From NCBI RefSeq assembly GCF_017676345.1, contig NZ_JAFFZM010000016.1:1-64000 (forward strand): a stretch of 64,000 bases of DNA, given 5' to 3'. How positions within the stretch are numbered: position 1 is the stretch's first letter; each line of letters begins with the position of its first letter. The position numbers and the translations under genes are program-made. This stretch comes from Streptomyces smyrnaeus (GTDB taxonomy: Bacteria; Actinomycetota; Actinomycetes; Streptomycetales; Streptomycetaceae). Positions 10,002-17,949 of this stretch are shown here, one piece after another. The notes below the pieces were generated by a model. The model was not told the DNA's origin, searched no databases, and saw only the letters and a program-made list of their open reading frames with translations.

Positions 10002-10297
10002 ATCGCGAGAACGTCGCGGGCCGAGAGGACGAGGTATTCCTCGCCGCTGTACTTCACCTCGGTGCCGCCGTACTTGCTGTACAGCACAATGTCGCCGACG
10101 GACACGTCGAGCGGCAGACGGTTGCCGTCCTCGAAGCGGCCCGGGCCCACGGCCAGGACGGTGCCCTCCTGGGGCTTCTCCTTGGCGGTGTCCGGGATGA
10201 CCAGGCCAGAGGCCGTGGTCTCCTCGGCGTCGAGCGGCTGGACCACGATGCGGTCCTCGAGCGGCTTGATGGCAACCTTGGAGCTGGCGGTCGTCAC
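9989..10297 (-). CDS. groES: 10-kDa co-chaperonin GroES
   Basis: GroES caps the GroEL ring. The 102-residue product shows the conserved opening KPLEDRIVVQ, the mobile loop around residues 22-36 (EETTASGLVIPDTAKEKPQEG) and the C-terminal segment DIVLYSKYGGTEVKYSGEEYLVL. The GTG start at 10297 is preceded by GGGGGAGG. It is first gene of the groES-groEL1 operon under HrcA/CIRCE control. Confidence 0.97.
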   Translation of the reverse strand: MTTASSKVAIKPLEDRIVVQPLDAEETTASGLVIPDTAKEKPQEGTVLAVGPGRFEDGNRLPLDVSVGDIVLYSKYGGTEVKYSGEEYLVLSARDVLAIVEK

Positions 10298-10409
10298 GAT
10301 CCGACCTCCCCCTTCGGAGATCTCATTACGTCAAACTGAGGGCTTATGTCTGGGGTGGCGACCTGGTAGATCCGTCGTCGCGGGTGCCGGATCTGCCCGT
10401 CGCGATCTG

Positions 10410-10436
10410 CTGGCACTCCCACGGGGAGAGTGCCAA
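10410..10436 (-). promoter_or_regulatory. CIRCE operator 2 of groES
   Basis: Two 9-bp arms, CTGGCACTC and GAGTGCCAA, flank a 9-bp spacer, the exact CIRCE geometry bound by the repressor HrcA. It sits around the predicted transcription start of the groES promoter. Confidence 0.88.
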
Positions 10437-10441
10437 GGTTG

Positions 10442-10470
10442 AGATTATGCCCGGCTTAGCACTCGGTCAA
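10442..10470 (-). promoter_or_regulatory. groES-groEL1 vegetative promoter
   Basis: On the minus strand TTGACC (plus 10465-10470) and TAATCT (plus 10442-10447) are 17 nt apart, a housekeeping-type promoter. The -35 element lies inside CIRCE 1 and the start site falls near CIRCE 2, so HrcA binding would block it twice. Confidence 0.65.
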
Positions 10471-10482
10471 GCGGAGTGCTAG
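10456..10482 (-). promoter_or_regulatory. CIRCE operator 1 of groES
   Basis: The arms TTAGCACTC and GAGTGCTAG flank a 9-bp spacer, one mismatch from the perfect CIRCE consensus. It overlaps the -35 region of the groES promoter. Together with CIRCE 2 it predicts HrcA-dependent heat-shock control. The hrcA gene itself is not in the window. Confidence 0.9.
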
Positions 10483-10771
10483 CCGCACCGGCTCGTGCCG
10501 GTATGAGGGGGCGCCCCCTCACCCGCTCTGGCGGAGATTCGCCGTGGGGCTGCGGCTGTCCGCCGGGGGCGTCGGCGTCGTGGTTGTTCGCGCAGTTCCC
10601 CGCGCCCCTGCGGGGCGTCCAGCCGAGTGCTAGCCGCACCGGCTCGTGCCGATGTGAGAGGGCGCCCCGTCGCTCGCTTTCCGCGGAGATTCGCCGTGGG
10701 GCTGCGGCTGTCCGCCGGGCGCGGCGCCGTCCTGGTCACTCGCGCAGTTCCCCGCGCCCCTCATGGGGCAC
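10474..10771. repeat. Tandem 151-bp intergenic duplication including a CIRCE half-site
   Basis: Two copies, about 10474-10620 and 10625-10771, begin with GAGTGCTAGCCGCACCGGCT. They share GAGATTCGCCGTGGGGCTGC in the middle and end with CGCAGTTCCCCGCGCCCCT, a module of the dispersed repeat. The duplication starts at the right half of CIRCE 1, so the second copy carries an orphan half-site at 10625-10633. Confidence 0.75.
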
Positions 10772-11540
10772 CGTCCAGAAATTCCTCGGCCTGCTCCAGG
10801 GCCTGGAGCAGGGCTTCCGGGGTGGGGCGGAGGCCGGTGAGCAGGGCGTCCAGCGGGCGCAGGCCCGCCCGGGTGAGGAGACGCTTTTCATTGGTGATCC
10901 ACTCGCCGCGTGCCGCGAGCACCGCGTGCGCCGACTGCGCCGCGGCGGTGGCCAGCGCGCCCGCGACCTCGGTGGCCTGCCCGCGCGGCGCATGGGCGCC
11001 CTTGGCGTACCGCAGGGTCAGCGCGGCGCGCTCCCGCCACACCGGCGGCGCCGCGGCCCGCAGCGCCTCCGGGTACTCCGGGCGGGGCAGCGTGCCGCGC
11101 AGCACCCGGTTGAGGGCGAGTTCGGCGACGACGAGGTAGCTGGGGATGCCCGCGAGGTGGAACATCAGCGGCTCCCAGTGGAAGCGCCCTTGCCGGGCTT
11201 CGGCGAGTTCGTGCTCGACCACGTCCAGGTCGCGGTAGTGGACATCGACGTGCCGACCGTCGATGGTCAGCCAGGCGCCGCCGTTGAAAACGCCGCCGCC
11301 CCATCCGCCGAGCTGCGACACCTCACCCGGCCAGCCGAGGCCGCGCAGCGCGGCCGGGTCGAAGGGACCCCGGTAGTAGACGGCGAGGTCCCAGTCGGCT
11401 CCTGGTTCGTGGGTGCCCTGGGCGCGGGAGCCGCCGAGGGTGACGGCGTGCACGGTGGGCAGCGGGGCCAGCCGCTCGGCGACATGGTCGAGGAAGTCCG
11501 CGTCCGTCATGGCGGGCGCGGGAACGGGCGTCTCGGGCAT
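10761..11540 (-). CDS. Nucleotidyltransferase domain protein
   Basis: The product is 259 residues. The minimal nucleotidyltransferase motif is seen at about residues 40-61 (GGSRAQGTHEPGADWDLAVYY), with GGS and the DWD metal-binding acid pair. The remainder (residues 120-259) is helical and alanine/arginine-rich, as in antibiotic nucleotidyltransferase-like or DUF4037-type proteins. It could transfer a nucleotide to a small molecule or protein. No substrate can be proposed. It ends inside the tandem intergenic duplication, so the duplication's edge forms its 3' flank. Confidence 0.75.
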   Translation of the reverse strand: MPETPVPAPAMTDADFLDHVAERLAPLPTVHAVTLGGSRAQGTHEPGADWDLAVYYRGPFDPAALRGLGWPGEVSQLGGWGGGVFNGGAWLTIDGRHVDVHYRDLDVVEHELAEARQGRFHWEPLMFHLAGIPSYLVVAELALNRVLRGTLPRPEYPEALRAAAPPVWRERAALTLRYAKGAHAPRGQATEVAGALATAAAQSAHAVLAARGEWITNEKRLLTRAGLRPLDALLTGLRPTPEALLQALEQAEEFLDGAP

Positions 11541-11772
11541 GAGGCAGGCGTCCTCGTGGTGAGAAGTGACGACGGGCAGCGCCCTCTCAGGGGCGCGGGG
11601 AACCGCAACGGGTGCGCGGGCACCGCGGGCTCCGGGCAGGGGCGACCCGCACCGGAACAGGACCGGCCGGCAGACCGCCTCGGCGCGTGGCGTACGTCGT
11701 CACTTCATGGGCCCGACCCTACCGTCCCGGCCCGGCCGCCCGCAGGGCCCGGCGGCACGGGACAATGGCCGG

Positions 11773-12960
11773 GTGGATCGTGAGGTGTTCGCCCAGCTGC
11801 TCTCCGACGAGGGACAGGAGCTGCTGGGTCAGGTACGGGGGATCGAGCCCGCGCGGGAGCTGGCCGTGGCGACGCGGCTGCGGCAGCGGTACGAGCCCGC
11901 GCTGGTCTCGGCGGCCCTGGCGCAGAGCCGGCTGCGCAGCCGTGCCGAGGCGAAGTTCGGCCCGGCCGAGGCGCATGCCCTGTACTTCACCGCCGACGGT
12001 CTCGAACAGGCCACCCGCACCCCGGTGGCGGCGCACCGCGCCCGGCGGATGAGCGAGCTCGGTGTGCGCAGCGCCGTGGATCTGTGCTGCGGCATCGGCG
12101 CCGACGCGCTCGCCCTGGCCCGGGAGGGCATCCGCGTGCTGGCCGTCGACCGCTCGCCGCTGACGTGCGCGGTGGCCCGCGCCAACGCCGAGGCGCTGGG
12201 GCTCGGCGCCCTGGTCGAGGTGCGCTGCGCCGATGTCATCGAGGTGGCCACCGACGGCTTCGACGCGCTGTTCGCCGATCCGGCGCGCCGCACCGGGCGG
12301 GGCCGCGTCTTCGATCCCGAGGCGTACTCCCCGCCGCTCAGCTGGGCCGTGGAGGCGGCCCGGGCCGCGCCGCTGGCCGCCTTGAAGGTGGCGCCCGGCA
12401 TCCCGCACGAGGCGGTGCCCGCCCGGGCGGAGGCCGAGTGGGTCTCCTACGGCGGGGACGTCAAGGAGGCGGTCCTGTGGTTCGGCGCGGGCCGGGCGGC
12501 TCCCGGTGGCGTCCGGGCGACGCTGCTGCCCTCCGGTGACGCGCTGGCCGGGCGGGGGCTGCCCGATCCCGAGGTGGGCGAGGTGGGCCGGTACCTCTAC
12601 GAGCCGGACGGTGCGGTCATCCGCGCCCATCTGGTCGCCGAGCTGGCGGAGCAGCTGGCAGGGCGGCTGATCGACGCGACGATCGCCTATGTGACGGCGG
12701 ACGCGGCGCACTCGACGCCGTATGCCACCGGGTACGAGATCACGGATGTGCTGCCCTTCAACGTCAAGAAGCTGCGGGCGCTGCTGCGGGAGCGCGGCAT
12801 CGGTGTCGTCACCGTCAAGAAGCGCGGCTCGGCGGTGGAGCCCGAGGAGCTGCGCCGCAAGTTGAAGCTGGACCCGAAGTCGGCGGGCGGCTCCTGCACC
12901 GTCTTCCTCACCCGGGTCGCGGGCGCGCCCAGTATGCTGCTGGGCCGTCCGCTGGGCTGA
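11773..12960 (+). CDS. Class I SAM-dependent methyltransferase with THUMP-like domain
   Basis: The product is 395 residues from the GTG at 11773 (VDREVFAQLLSDEGQELL). The frame is open another 69 codons upstream, but that stretch is compositionally non-coding. The Rossmann methyltransferase core has motif I as DLCCGIGADALALAREG (about residues 100-116), a VDRS acidic loop, and a DPARRTGRGR motif at about residue 172 in place of NPPY. The C-terminal part, from about 300, resembles the THUMP-like domain of predicted RNA-modifying enzymes. A role in RNA methylation is inferred. It ends 6 bp from a converging gene. Confidence 0.8.
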   Translation: MDREVFAQLLSDEGQELLGQVRGIEPARELAVATRLRQRYEPALVSAALAQSRLRSRAEAKFGPAEAHALYFTADGLEQATRTPVAAHRARRMSELGVRSAVDLCCGIGADALALAREGIRVLAVDRSPLTCAVARANAEALGLGALVEVRCADVIEVATDGFDALFADPARRTGRGRVFDPEAYSPPLSWAVEAARAAPLAALKVAPGIPHEAVPARAEAEWVSYGGDVKEAVLWFGAGRAAPGGVRATLLPSGDALAGRGLPDPEVGEVGRYLYEPDGAVIRAHLVAELAEQLAGRLIDATIAYVTADAAHSTPYATGYEITDVLPFNVKKLRALLRERGIGVVTVKKRGSAVEPEELRRKLKLDPKSAGGSCTVFLTRVAGAPSMLLGRPLG

Positions 12961-12966
12961 GCGGGG

Positions 12967-14346
12967 TCAGCGCCTGCGGGAGGCGCGGGTGAAGTCGCCG
13001 CGCAGCACCCGTTCGGTCAGGGTGTCCTCGGTCAGGGAGCCGTAGCCGGTGGCGGCCCACAGACTGTCCTCGGGCGGCACCTCGAAGTACGGGACACGGC
13101 GGTCCTGGAGGGTCTGGGTGAGGACTTCGGGTGCGCGGCGGGCGGCCACCGCGGCGGCGCAGTCACCGCAGGCCGCGACGGACAGCGACTCGCGGCGGCC
13201 CAGCGGGCGCCAGCGGATCCGGTCGGCGGCACGGCCGTGCAGCGGGTGGAAGAAGCACAGCGGCAGCGCAGCGGCACGGGCGGACGCGGACGGCTCGGAC
13301 CGGCGCAGCGCGTCACGTCCCTCCTCAAGGAGGGCGAGCACGCCGGCCAGGTCGGGTATGTCACGGGCGTCGTCCAGCACCTTGCCGGCGGCGGCGTAGG
13401 CGTCGAGGGAGAGCTGGAGCAGATCGCTGTCGGCGCCGTCCTCGCTCGGCTCGTGGGCCAGCAGTTCCTCGTTGTAGGCGAGGAGTTCGCGCTGTACGCG
13501 CTTGCGCAGGTCGCGTACGCCCGCCTTGCGCGCGGTCGCGAACACCGAGCGCGGGGAGGTGAACGGCACCCGGATCGAGCTGCTGGAGCGGCGGGCCCGC
13601 ACGGTGCGGTGGACGAGTCCGGCGGCGACCAGCACGGCGAGTCCCGCGACGATCAGCGCTCCGAGCACGAGCGGGGACAGACCGCCCCCGCCATCGCCGT
13701 CCTCGGCACCGGCTTCTGCCTCGGCACCGTCGCCGTTCCCGGACGGGCGGTCGCTGCCAAGATCCTCGGTGGCCTTCTCGTACACCTTGTCGCCGTTGCC
13801 GGACTTCACGATCTCCAGCGCGCGGGAGAACTTGGCGTAGAGGCTCTTGTCCCTCATGCCCTCCTCGTGGCCGACGGCCGCGACGCCCCAGAACGCCTGG
13901 TACTTGCCTCTGCGCGGGAACTCGTAGCCGTTGAGGAAGCCGTCGTTCTCGCTGAGGGTCATATAGACGGCTTCCTTGGACTGCCCCTCCGCCAACCGGT
14001 AGCGAACGACGTCGACCATCTTCTTCGGGTCGCCGCCCCAGGCGTCCCCGGCGATCAACGGGACGACGACGACCCGGACCGGGAGGCCCGACGCCTTGAT
14101 CTTCTCGGCCAGCTTGCGCTGCTTGTCCGCCGGGAACGCCTGCGCGTACGACGGGTCGACGTAGACCGGTGACTTGCGGAGCCCTTCGGCGATCCGGTCA
14201 CCTGGCCTGTCGTCGGCGGCACCGGCCCGCCCCGCCCCGCCGAGCGCCAGCGCAAGCGCGGTGGCGACGCACGCGAGGACGAGCGCCGGGAGCCGGGCCG
14301 GACGGGCGAAGTGGGCGCCGGGCGCGGCGCGTAGCTCAGTGGACAC
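12967..14346 (-). CDS. Membrane-anchored protein with extracytoplasmic domain and C-terminal PLHG/CxxC module
   Basis: Not a named family that I recognise. The 459-residue protein has an N-terminal signal or anchor helix (about 18-42). An extracytoplasmic domain follows, opening with LRKSPVYVDP and VRVVVVPL, the pattern of TPM-like domains. After an acidic linker (about 195-225) comes a transmembrane helix (about 230-257), then a cytoplasmic helical part. The C-terminus carries CFFHPLHGRAADR followed by CGDC. Its neighbour upstream has the same layout, and the two genes overlap by 11 bp, so they are almost certainly co-translated. Function unknown; a shared envelope role is inferred. Confidence 0.7.
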   Translation of the reverse strand: MSTELRAAPGAHFARPARLPALVLACVATALALALGGAGRAGAADDRPGDRIAEGLRKSPVYVDPSYAQAFPADKQRKLAEKIKASGLPVRVVVVPLIAGDAWGGDPKKMVDVVRYRLAEGQSKEAVYMTLSENDGFLNGYEFPRRGKYQAFWGVAAVGHEEGMRDKSLYAKFSRALEIVKSGNGDKVYEKATEDLGSDRPSGNGDGAEAEAGAEDGDGGGGLSPLVLGALIVAGLAVLVAAGLVHRTVRARRSSSSIRVPFTSPRSVFATARKAGVRDLRKRVQRELLAYNEELLAHEPSEDGADSDLLQLSLDAYAAAGKVLDDARDIPDLAGVLALLEEGRDALRRSEPSASARAAALPLCFFHPLHGRAADRIRWRPLGRRESLSVAACGDCAAAVAARRAPEVLTQTLQDRRVPYFEVPPEDSLWAATGYGSLTEDTLTERVLRGDFTRASRRR

Positions 14347-16462
14347 CTAGCTGCTCCCGTACTCGACGGACGATCTGGTCGGCGGTCGGGCCCGCGTCCC
14401 GGCCGGTGCCCTGCGGGGCGGCGAGGGGGCCGGGGACCCGGTGGTAGGGCTCGTGCGGGGCGGAGCGGGCGGCGCCGGGGTCGCGCAGGCACAGCAGCCG
14501 CGCGCCGACGACACCCGCGATGTGGGCGGCCCGCGAGCCGGACGTGGACGTGCCGCGTTCCTCCAGCGCGGCCCGGCAGCCGGCGCAGACCGGGCGCGAG
14601 CGCGCGCCGCCGCTCTCGCCGGGCAGTTTCAGCTTCCGTGTGGCGGTTGCGGGCCCGTGCAGCGGGTTGAGCACGCACAGCCGGGTCCCGGCGGAGGTGA
14701 TGTGGCGCCCGCCCCCGGCGGCCAGTACGGCACGGCCGGTGCGGATCAGGGCGAGCCCGGCCGCGAGGGTGGGTGCGTCGGCGTCGGCGTCCACCCGGTT
14801 GTCGCCCTCCTGGTCGAGGAGGAGGGTCGCCGCGTCCAGGTGGTCCCACACCCGGGTGCGCGCGGCGTCCGGCAGGTTCCCGGACAGCTGCTCGTACTCC
14901 TCGTTCAGCTCGTCCAGTTCGCGCCGTGCCGTTCTGCGCAGCCAGCCGGTCGACGGGCGCGCGGGGGCCTGCGGGTCGGTACTGCCCGACGCGCCGCCGG
15001 TGCCGGTGGCGGACGCGCGGGTGGCGGCCGATCGCACACCGGGGCCGATGTGCCGGGCGATGCCCAGCCCGGCCGCCGTCACCCCGAGAGCTGCCAGCGC
15101 GCCCACCACTCCCATCAGCGTCCCCGGCACGAAGTCCTCGGCGTACAGGGAGGGCAACTCGTCCTCGGTGACCGGGTTCTCGGCGGCCATCGGCTCCAGA
15201 TAGGGGCCCTCGGCCGGGGCGGAGGGCAGCCGGTCGACGATCCGCAGGGCCTCGTCCAGCCGCTGGTACACCCCGGCGTCGCTCTCGCCGCCCTCGCCGA
15301 AGCGCAGGTCCTCCGTGGCGTCGTGCAGCGCCGCGCTGTCCAGCTCGGCGCCGTGGTTGACGACTTCCAGTTCGCCGTTCTCGGAGTCGTCCGCGATCAC
15401 ATAGACGCCGTCGCCGTCGTCGCCCAGCCGGTCGTGCAGCCGCTTCGCGAGGAGTTCGCCGTCACCGGCCGACTCGTCCGCCGTGTCGAGCGGGACGACG
15501 ACGAGGCGTACGGGCACCTCCAGCCGCTTCGCACGCTCCCGCAACCGGCCGAGCTGGGCGGGACTCAACGTCCCTGCCGCGAGCGGGTCGAGGTAGACGG
15601 GGTCGGCGCGCAGCCCGCGGGCGACCCGGTCGGTCCTGGCCGCCATGTCGGCGGCCGTCGGCACCGGGTCGCCGGTGGTGCGGGTGTCGTCGAAGACGAG
15701 CGGCGCGCCGACGCCGATGACGAGGGCGCCGGCGGCGGCGACGGGCACCAGCAGCCGCAGGCCCGGCCCCTTGCCGCCGCGCCAGCGGCGCACGTACCAG
15801 CCGACGGCCACGATCAGCACCGGCACCCCGGTCAGCAGGATGCCGGTGAGGAAGCCCTGGTTCTTCCGGTCGGTGCGGCTGGTGTACAGCTTGTCCGGCT
15901 CCTCGCCGGCCCGGCCGGCCGCCGCGGCCTTGTCAGCCCGCTCGGTCGCCTCCCCGGAGCGCAGGACGTCGACGAAGTGCCGGAAGGTGTCCAGCGTGCC
16001 CGCGTCGTAGGGCAGTTCGAAGGTGGTGGCCATGGCGGCGTCCCGCGCCGGGACGTCCACGCCGAAGGTCTCCGTGTCCGGGCTACCGCCGTCCCCACCG
16101 AAGAGCAGGTACAGCCCGTCCTTCCCGAGCCGGTCGTGCACCGCCGCCAGCAGCCCGTCCCGCCCGGCTCCGTACCCGGGCAGCACCAGCACATAGGTCG
16201 GCACTCCGGTCCGCTTCGCCTCCTTGAGGAAGGCGGGGCGGGCGGAGAGGGGATTGGTGCGCGGAAGCTGGTCGGAGAGGTGGACGGGGCTCTTGCGCAG
16301 CTGGTCGGCGAGGTAGGCGGCAGTCGACCTCGGCTTCTCGTCCGCCACGGAGGCCCCGGCGCTCCCGCCCAGTCCGACCACGGCGACCAGCATCACCGCC
16401 GCGACCCGCGCTCCCCAGCGCGCGGCCTTGGCAACCCCCCTGCGCATTCCGGCCCCCCGCAC
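14336..16462 (-). CDS. Paralogous membrane protein with two extracytoplasmic domains and PLHG/CxxC module
   Basis: This 708-residue relative of the downstream protein begins with a signal or anchor helix (about residues 15-37). It contains two copies of the same domain, one opening with LRKSPVHLSD (about 51) and one with LRADPVYLDP (about 290). Hydrophobic segments lie near 205-225, 235-258 and 440-465. The C-terminus ends with CVLNPLHG and, about 27 residues later, CAGC, matching CFFHPLHG...CGDC in its partner. Starts at 16462 and 16447 are both possible, with no convincing ribosome-binding site for either. Function unknown. Confidence 0.68.
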   Translation of the reverse strand: MRGAGMRRGVAKAARWGARVAAVMLVAVVGLGGSAGASVADEKPRSTAAYLADQLRKSPVHLSDQLPRTNPLSARPAFLKEAKRTGVPTYVLVLPGYGAGRDGLLAAVHDRLGKDGLYLLFGGDGGSPDTETFGVDVPARDAAMATTFELPYDAGTLDTFRHFVDVLRSGEATERADKAAAAGRAGEEPDKLYTSRTDRKNQGFLTGILLTGVPVLIVAVGWYVRRWRGGKGPGLRLLVPVAAAGALVIGVGAPLVFDDTRTTGDPVPTAADMAARTDRVARGLRADPVYLDPLAAGTLSPAQLGRLRERAKRLEVPVRLVVVPLDTADESAGDGELLAKRLHDRLGDDGDGVYVIADDSENGELEVVNHGAELDSAALHDATEDLRFGEGGESDAGVYQRLDEALRIVDRLPSAPAEGPYLEPMAAENPVTEDELPSLYAEDFVPGTLMGVVGALAALGVTAAGLGIARHIGPGVRSAATRASATGTGGASGSTDPQAPARPSTGWLRRTARRELDELNEEYEQLSGNLPDAARTRVWDHLDAATLLLDQEGDNRVDADADAPTLAAGLALIRTGRAVLAAGGGRHITSAGTRLCVLNPLHGPATATRKLKLPGESGGARSRPVCAGCRAALEERGTSTSGSRAAHIAGVVGARLLCLRDPGAARSAPHEPYHRVPGPLAAPQGTGRDAGPTADQIVRRVREQLGVH

Positions 16463-16543
16463 CCGACAACGTTCCCGACCCGCACCATCCTGCCGCGTAA
16501 CTCACCGTGAACACACCCACCTCACAGGTGCAGGTGCGCGGGG

Positions 16544-16804
16544 TCACACCCGCTCGAACCGCCACCTGTGCACCGGGCGGGCCGACAGCTGGGCCGGCGG
16601 GTCGGGCAGTTCGGGTACCTCCGCGTCGTAGCCGCCCTCCCACCAGGTGATGACCAGCACCCGCTCGCCCGGCGCCGTGAAGTGCTCGCGGCGTTCGCAG
16701 GGGACGGCGGCCGGGGCCAGGTCCTGGCCGCGGGCCCAGGCCAGCAGTTCGGGCGCGCGTCCGGGTGCGGCCTTGGCCTCCCACATCAGAGCGACGGTCG
16801 GCAT
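16544..16804 (-). CDS. Small conserved protein downstream of tsaD
   Basis: The product is 86 residues. Its ATG overlaps the tsaD stop (ATGA), so it is translationally coupled to tsaD. The sequence has an ALMWEAKA strand, a helix (GRAPELLAWARG) and a conserved-looking VLVITWWEG segment, which suggests a small ferredoxin-like (ABM/dimeric alpha-beta barrel) fold. No catalytic motif is seen and I do not recognise a named family. Confidence 0.65.
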   Translation of the reverse strand: MPTVALMWEAKAAPGRAPELLAWARGQDLAPAAVPCERREHFTAPGERVLVITWWEGGYDAEVPELPDPPAQLSARPVHRWRFERV

Positions 16805-17949
16805 CAGGAGTAGAGGTTCTTCCTGCTCAGTTCGTGCACGTGGTCATGGTCGTGGGTGTGGGCGTGGTCGTGGGTGTGGGAGTGTCCCGACGTTGCCGCC
16901 GCCGACGGGTCCGGTACGTGCGGTTCGGTCACCGGCAGCGAGGAGTCGGCGGGCAGGTCCCAGGCGGAAGCGGCCCGGTTGCGGGCCACCATCTCGGCGC
17001 CGAGGGCCGCGACCATGGCGCCGTTGTCGGTGCACAGCTTCGGCCGGGGCACCCGCAGCGTGATGCCCGCGGCAGCGCAGCGCTCCTCGGCCATGGCGCG
17101 CAACCGCGAGTTGGCCGCGACGCCGCCGCCGATCATCAGATGGTCGACGCCCTCGTCGCGGCAGGCGCGGATGGCCTTGCGGGTCAGTACGTCGGTGACG
17201 GCCTCCTGGAAGGAGGCGGCGACATGGGCGACGGGCACCTCCTCGCCCGCGTTCCGCTTCGCCTCGATCCAGCGCGCCACGGCCGTCTTCAGCCCCGAGA
17301 AGGAGAAGTCGTACGGGGCGTCGCGCGGACCGGTCAGACCGCGGGGGAAGGCGATGGCGTCCGGGTCGCCCTGCTTGGCGTACCTGTCGATGACGGGACC
17401 GCCGGGGAAGCCGAGATTCAGCACGCGGGCGACCTTGTCGAACGCCTCGCCCGCCGCGTCGTCGATGGTCGAACCCAGCGGCCGCACATCGGCGGTGATG
17501 TCGGGCGCCAGCAGCAGCGAGGAGTGACCGCCGGAGACCAGGAGCGCCATGGTCGGCTCGGGCAGGGCGCCGTGTTCGAGCTGGTCGACGCAGATGTGCG
17601 AGGCGAGGTGGTTGACGCCGTAGAGCGGCTTGCCCAGCGCGTAGGCGTACGCCTTGGCGGCGGAGACACCGACCAGCAGCGCTCCGGCGAGCCCCGGGCC
17701 CGCGGTGACGGCGATGCCGTCGAGGTCCGAGGCGGCGACCCCGGCCTCCTTCAGCGCACGCTCGATCGTGGGGACCATCGCCTCCAGATGGGCCCGGCTG
17801 GCGATCTCCGGTACGACCCCGCCGAACCGCGCGTGGGTGTCGACGCTGGAGGCGACGGCGTCGGCCAGCAGCGTGTGACCGCGCACGATTCCGACGCCGG
17901 TCTCGTCGCAGGAGGTCTCGATGCCGAGAACGAGCGGTTCGTCAGCCAT
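16804..17949 (-). CDS. tsaD: tRNA N6-adenosine threonylcarbamoyltransferase TsaD
   Basis: TsaD transfers the threonylcarbamoyl group to A37 of ANN-decoding tRNAs (t6A). The 381-residue protein has the ASKHA-fold phosphate loop (LGIETSCDETGVG), the metal-binding HxxxH His114/His118 (NHLASH), and the SGGHSSLLL and GGVAANSRLR motifs. The C-terminus is longer than usual and ends in a histidine/aspartate-rich tail (HSHTHDHAHTHDHDH) before the last nine residues. It is followed by an overlapping small gene and preceded by rimI and tsaB, the usual t6A/RimI cluster. tsaE lies 4 kb upstream. Confidence 0.95.
   Translation of the reverse strand: MADEPLVLGIETSCDETGVGIVRGHTLLADAVASSVDTHARFGGVVPEIASRAHLEAMVPTIERALKEAGVAASDLDGIAVTAGPGLAGALLVGVSAAKAYAYALGKPLYGVNHLASHICVDQLEHGALPEPTMALLVSGGHSSLLLAPDITADVRPLGSTIDDAAGEAFDKVARVLNLGFPGGPVIDRYAKQGDPDAIAFPRGLTGPRDAPYDFSFSGLKTAVARWIEAKRNAGEEVPVAHVAASFQEAVTDVLTRKAIRACRDEGVDHLMIGGGVAANSRLRAMAEERCAAAGITLRVPRPKLCTDNGAMVAALGAEMVARNRAASAWDLPADSSLPVTEPHVPDPSAAATSGHSHTHDHAHTHDHDHVHELSRKNLYS

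Noticed and set aside
10625..10633. A third CIRCE operator next to the second duplication unit
   Set aside because: Only the right arm GAGTGCTAG is present. The left arm is not, so it is a copied half-site, not an operator.
14441..16510. Long plus-strand open frame opposite the 708-residue membrane protein
   Set aside because: The minus strand has a signal helix, repeated domains and coupling to its neighbour; the plus frame is low-complexity Gly/Arg/Ala.
16840..16890. Short direct repeats GTGGTCGTGGGTGTGG as a CRISPR-like or satellite array
   Set aside because: They encode the histidine-rich TsaD tail in frame; there are no spacers.
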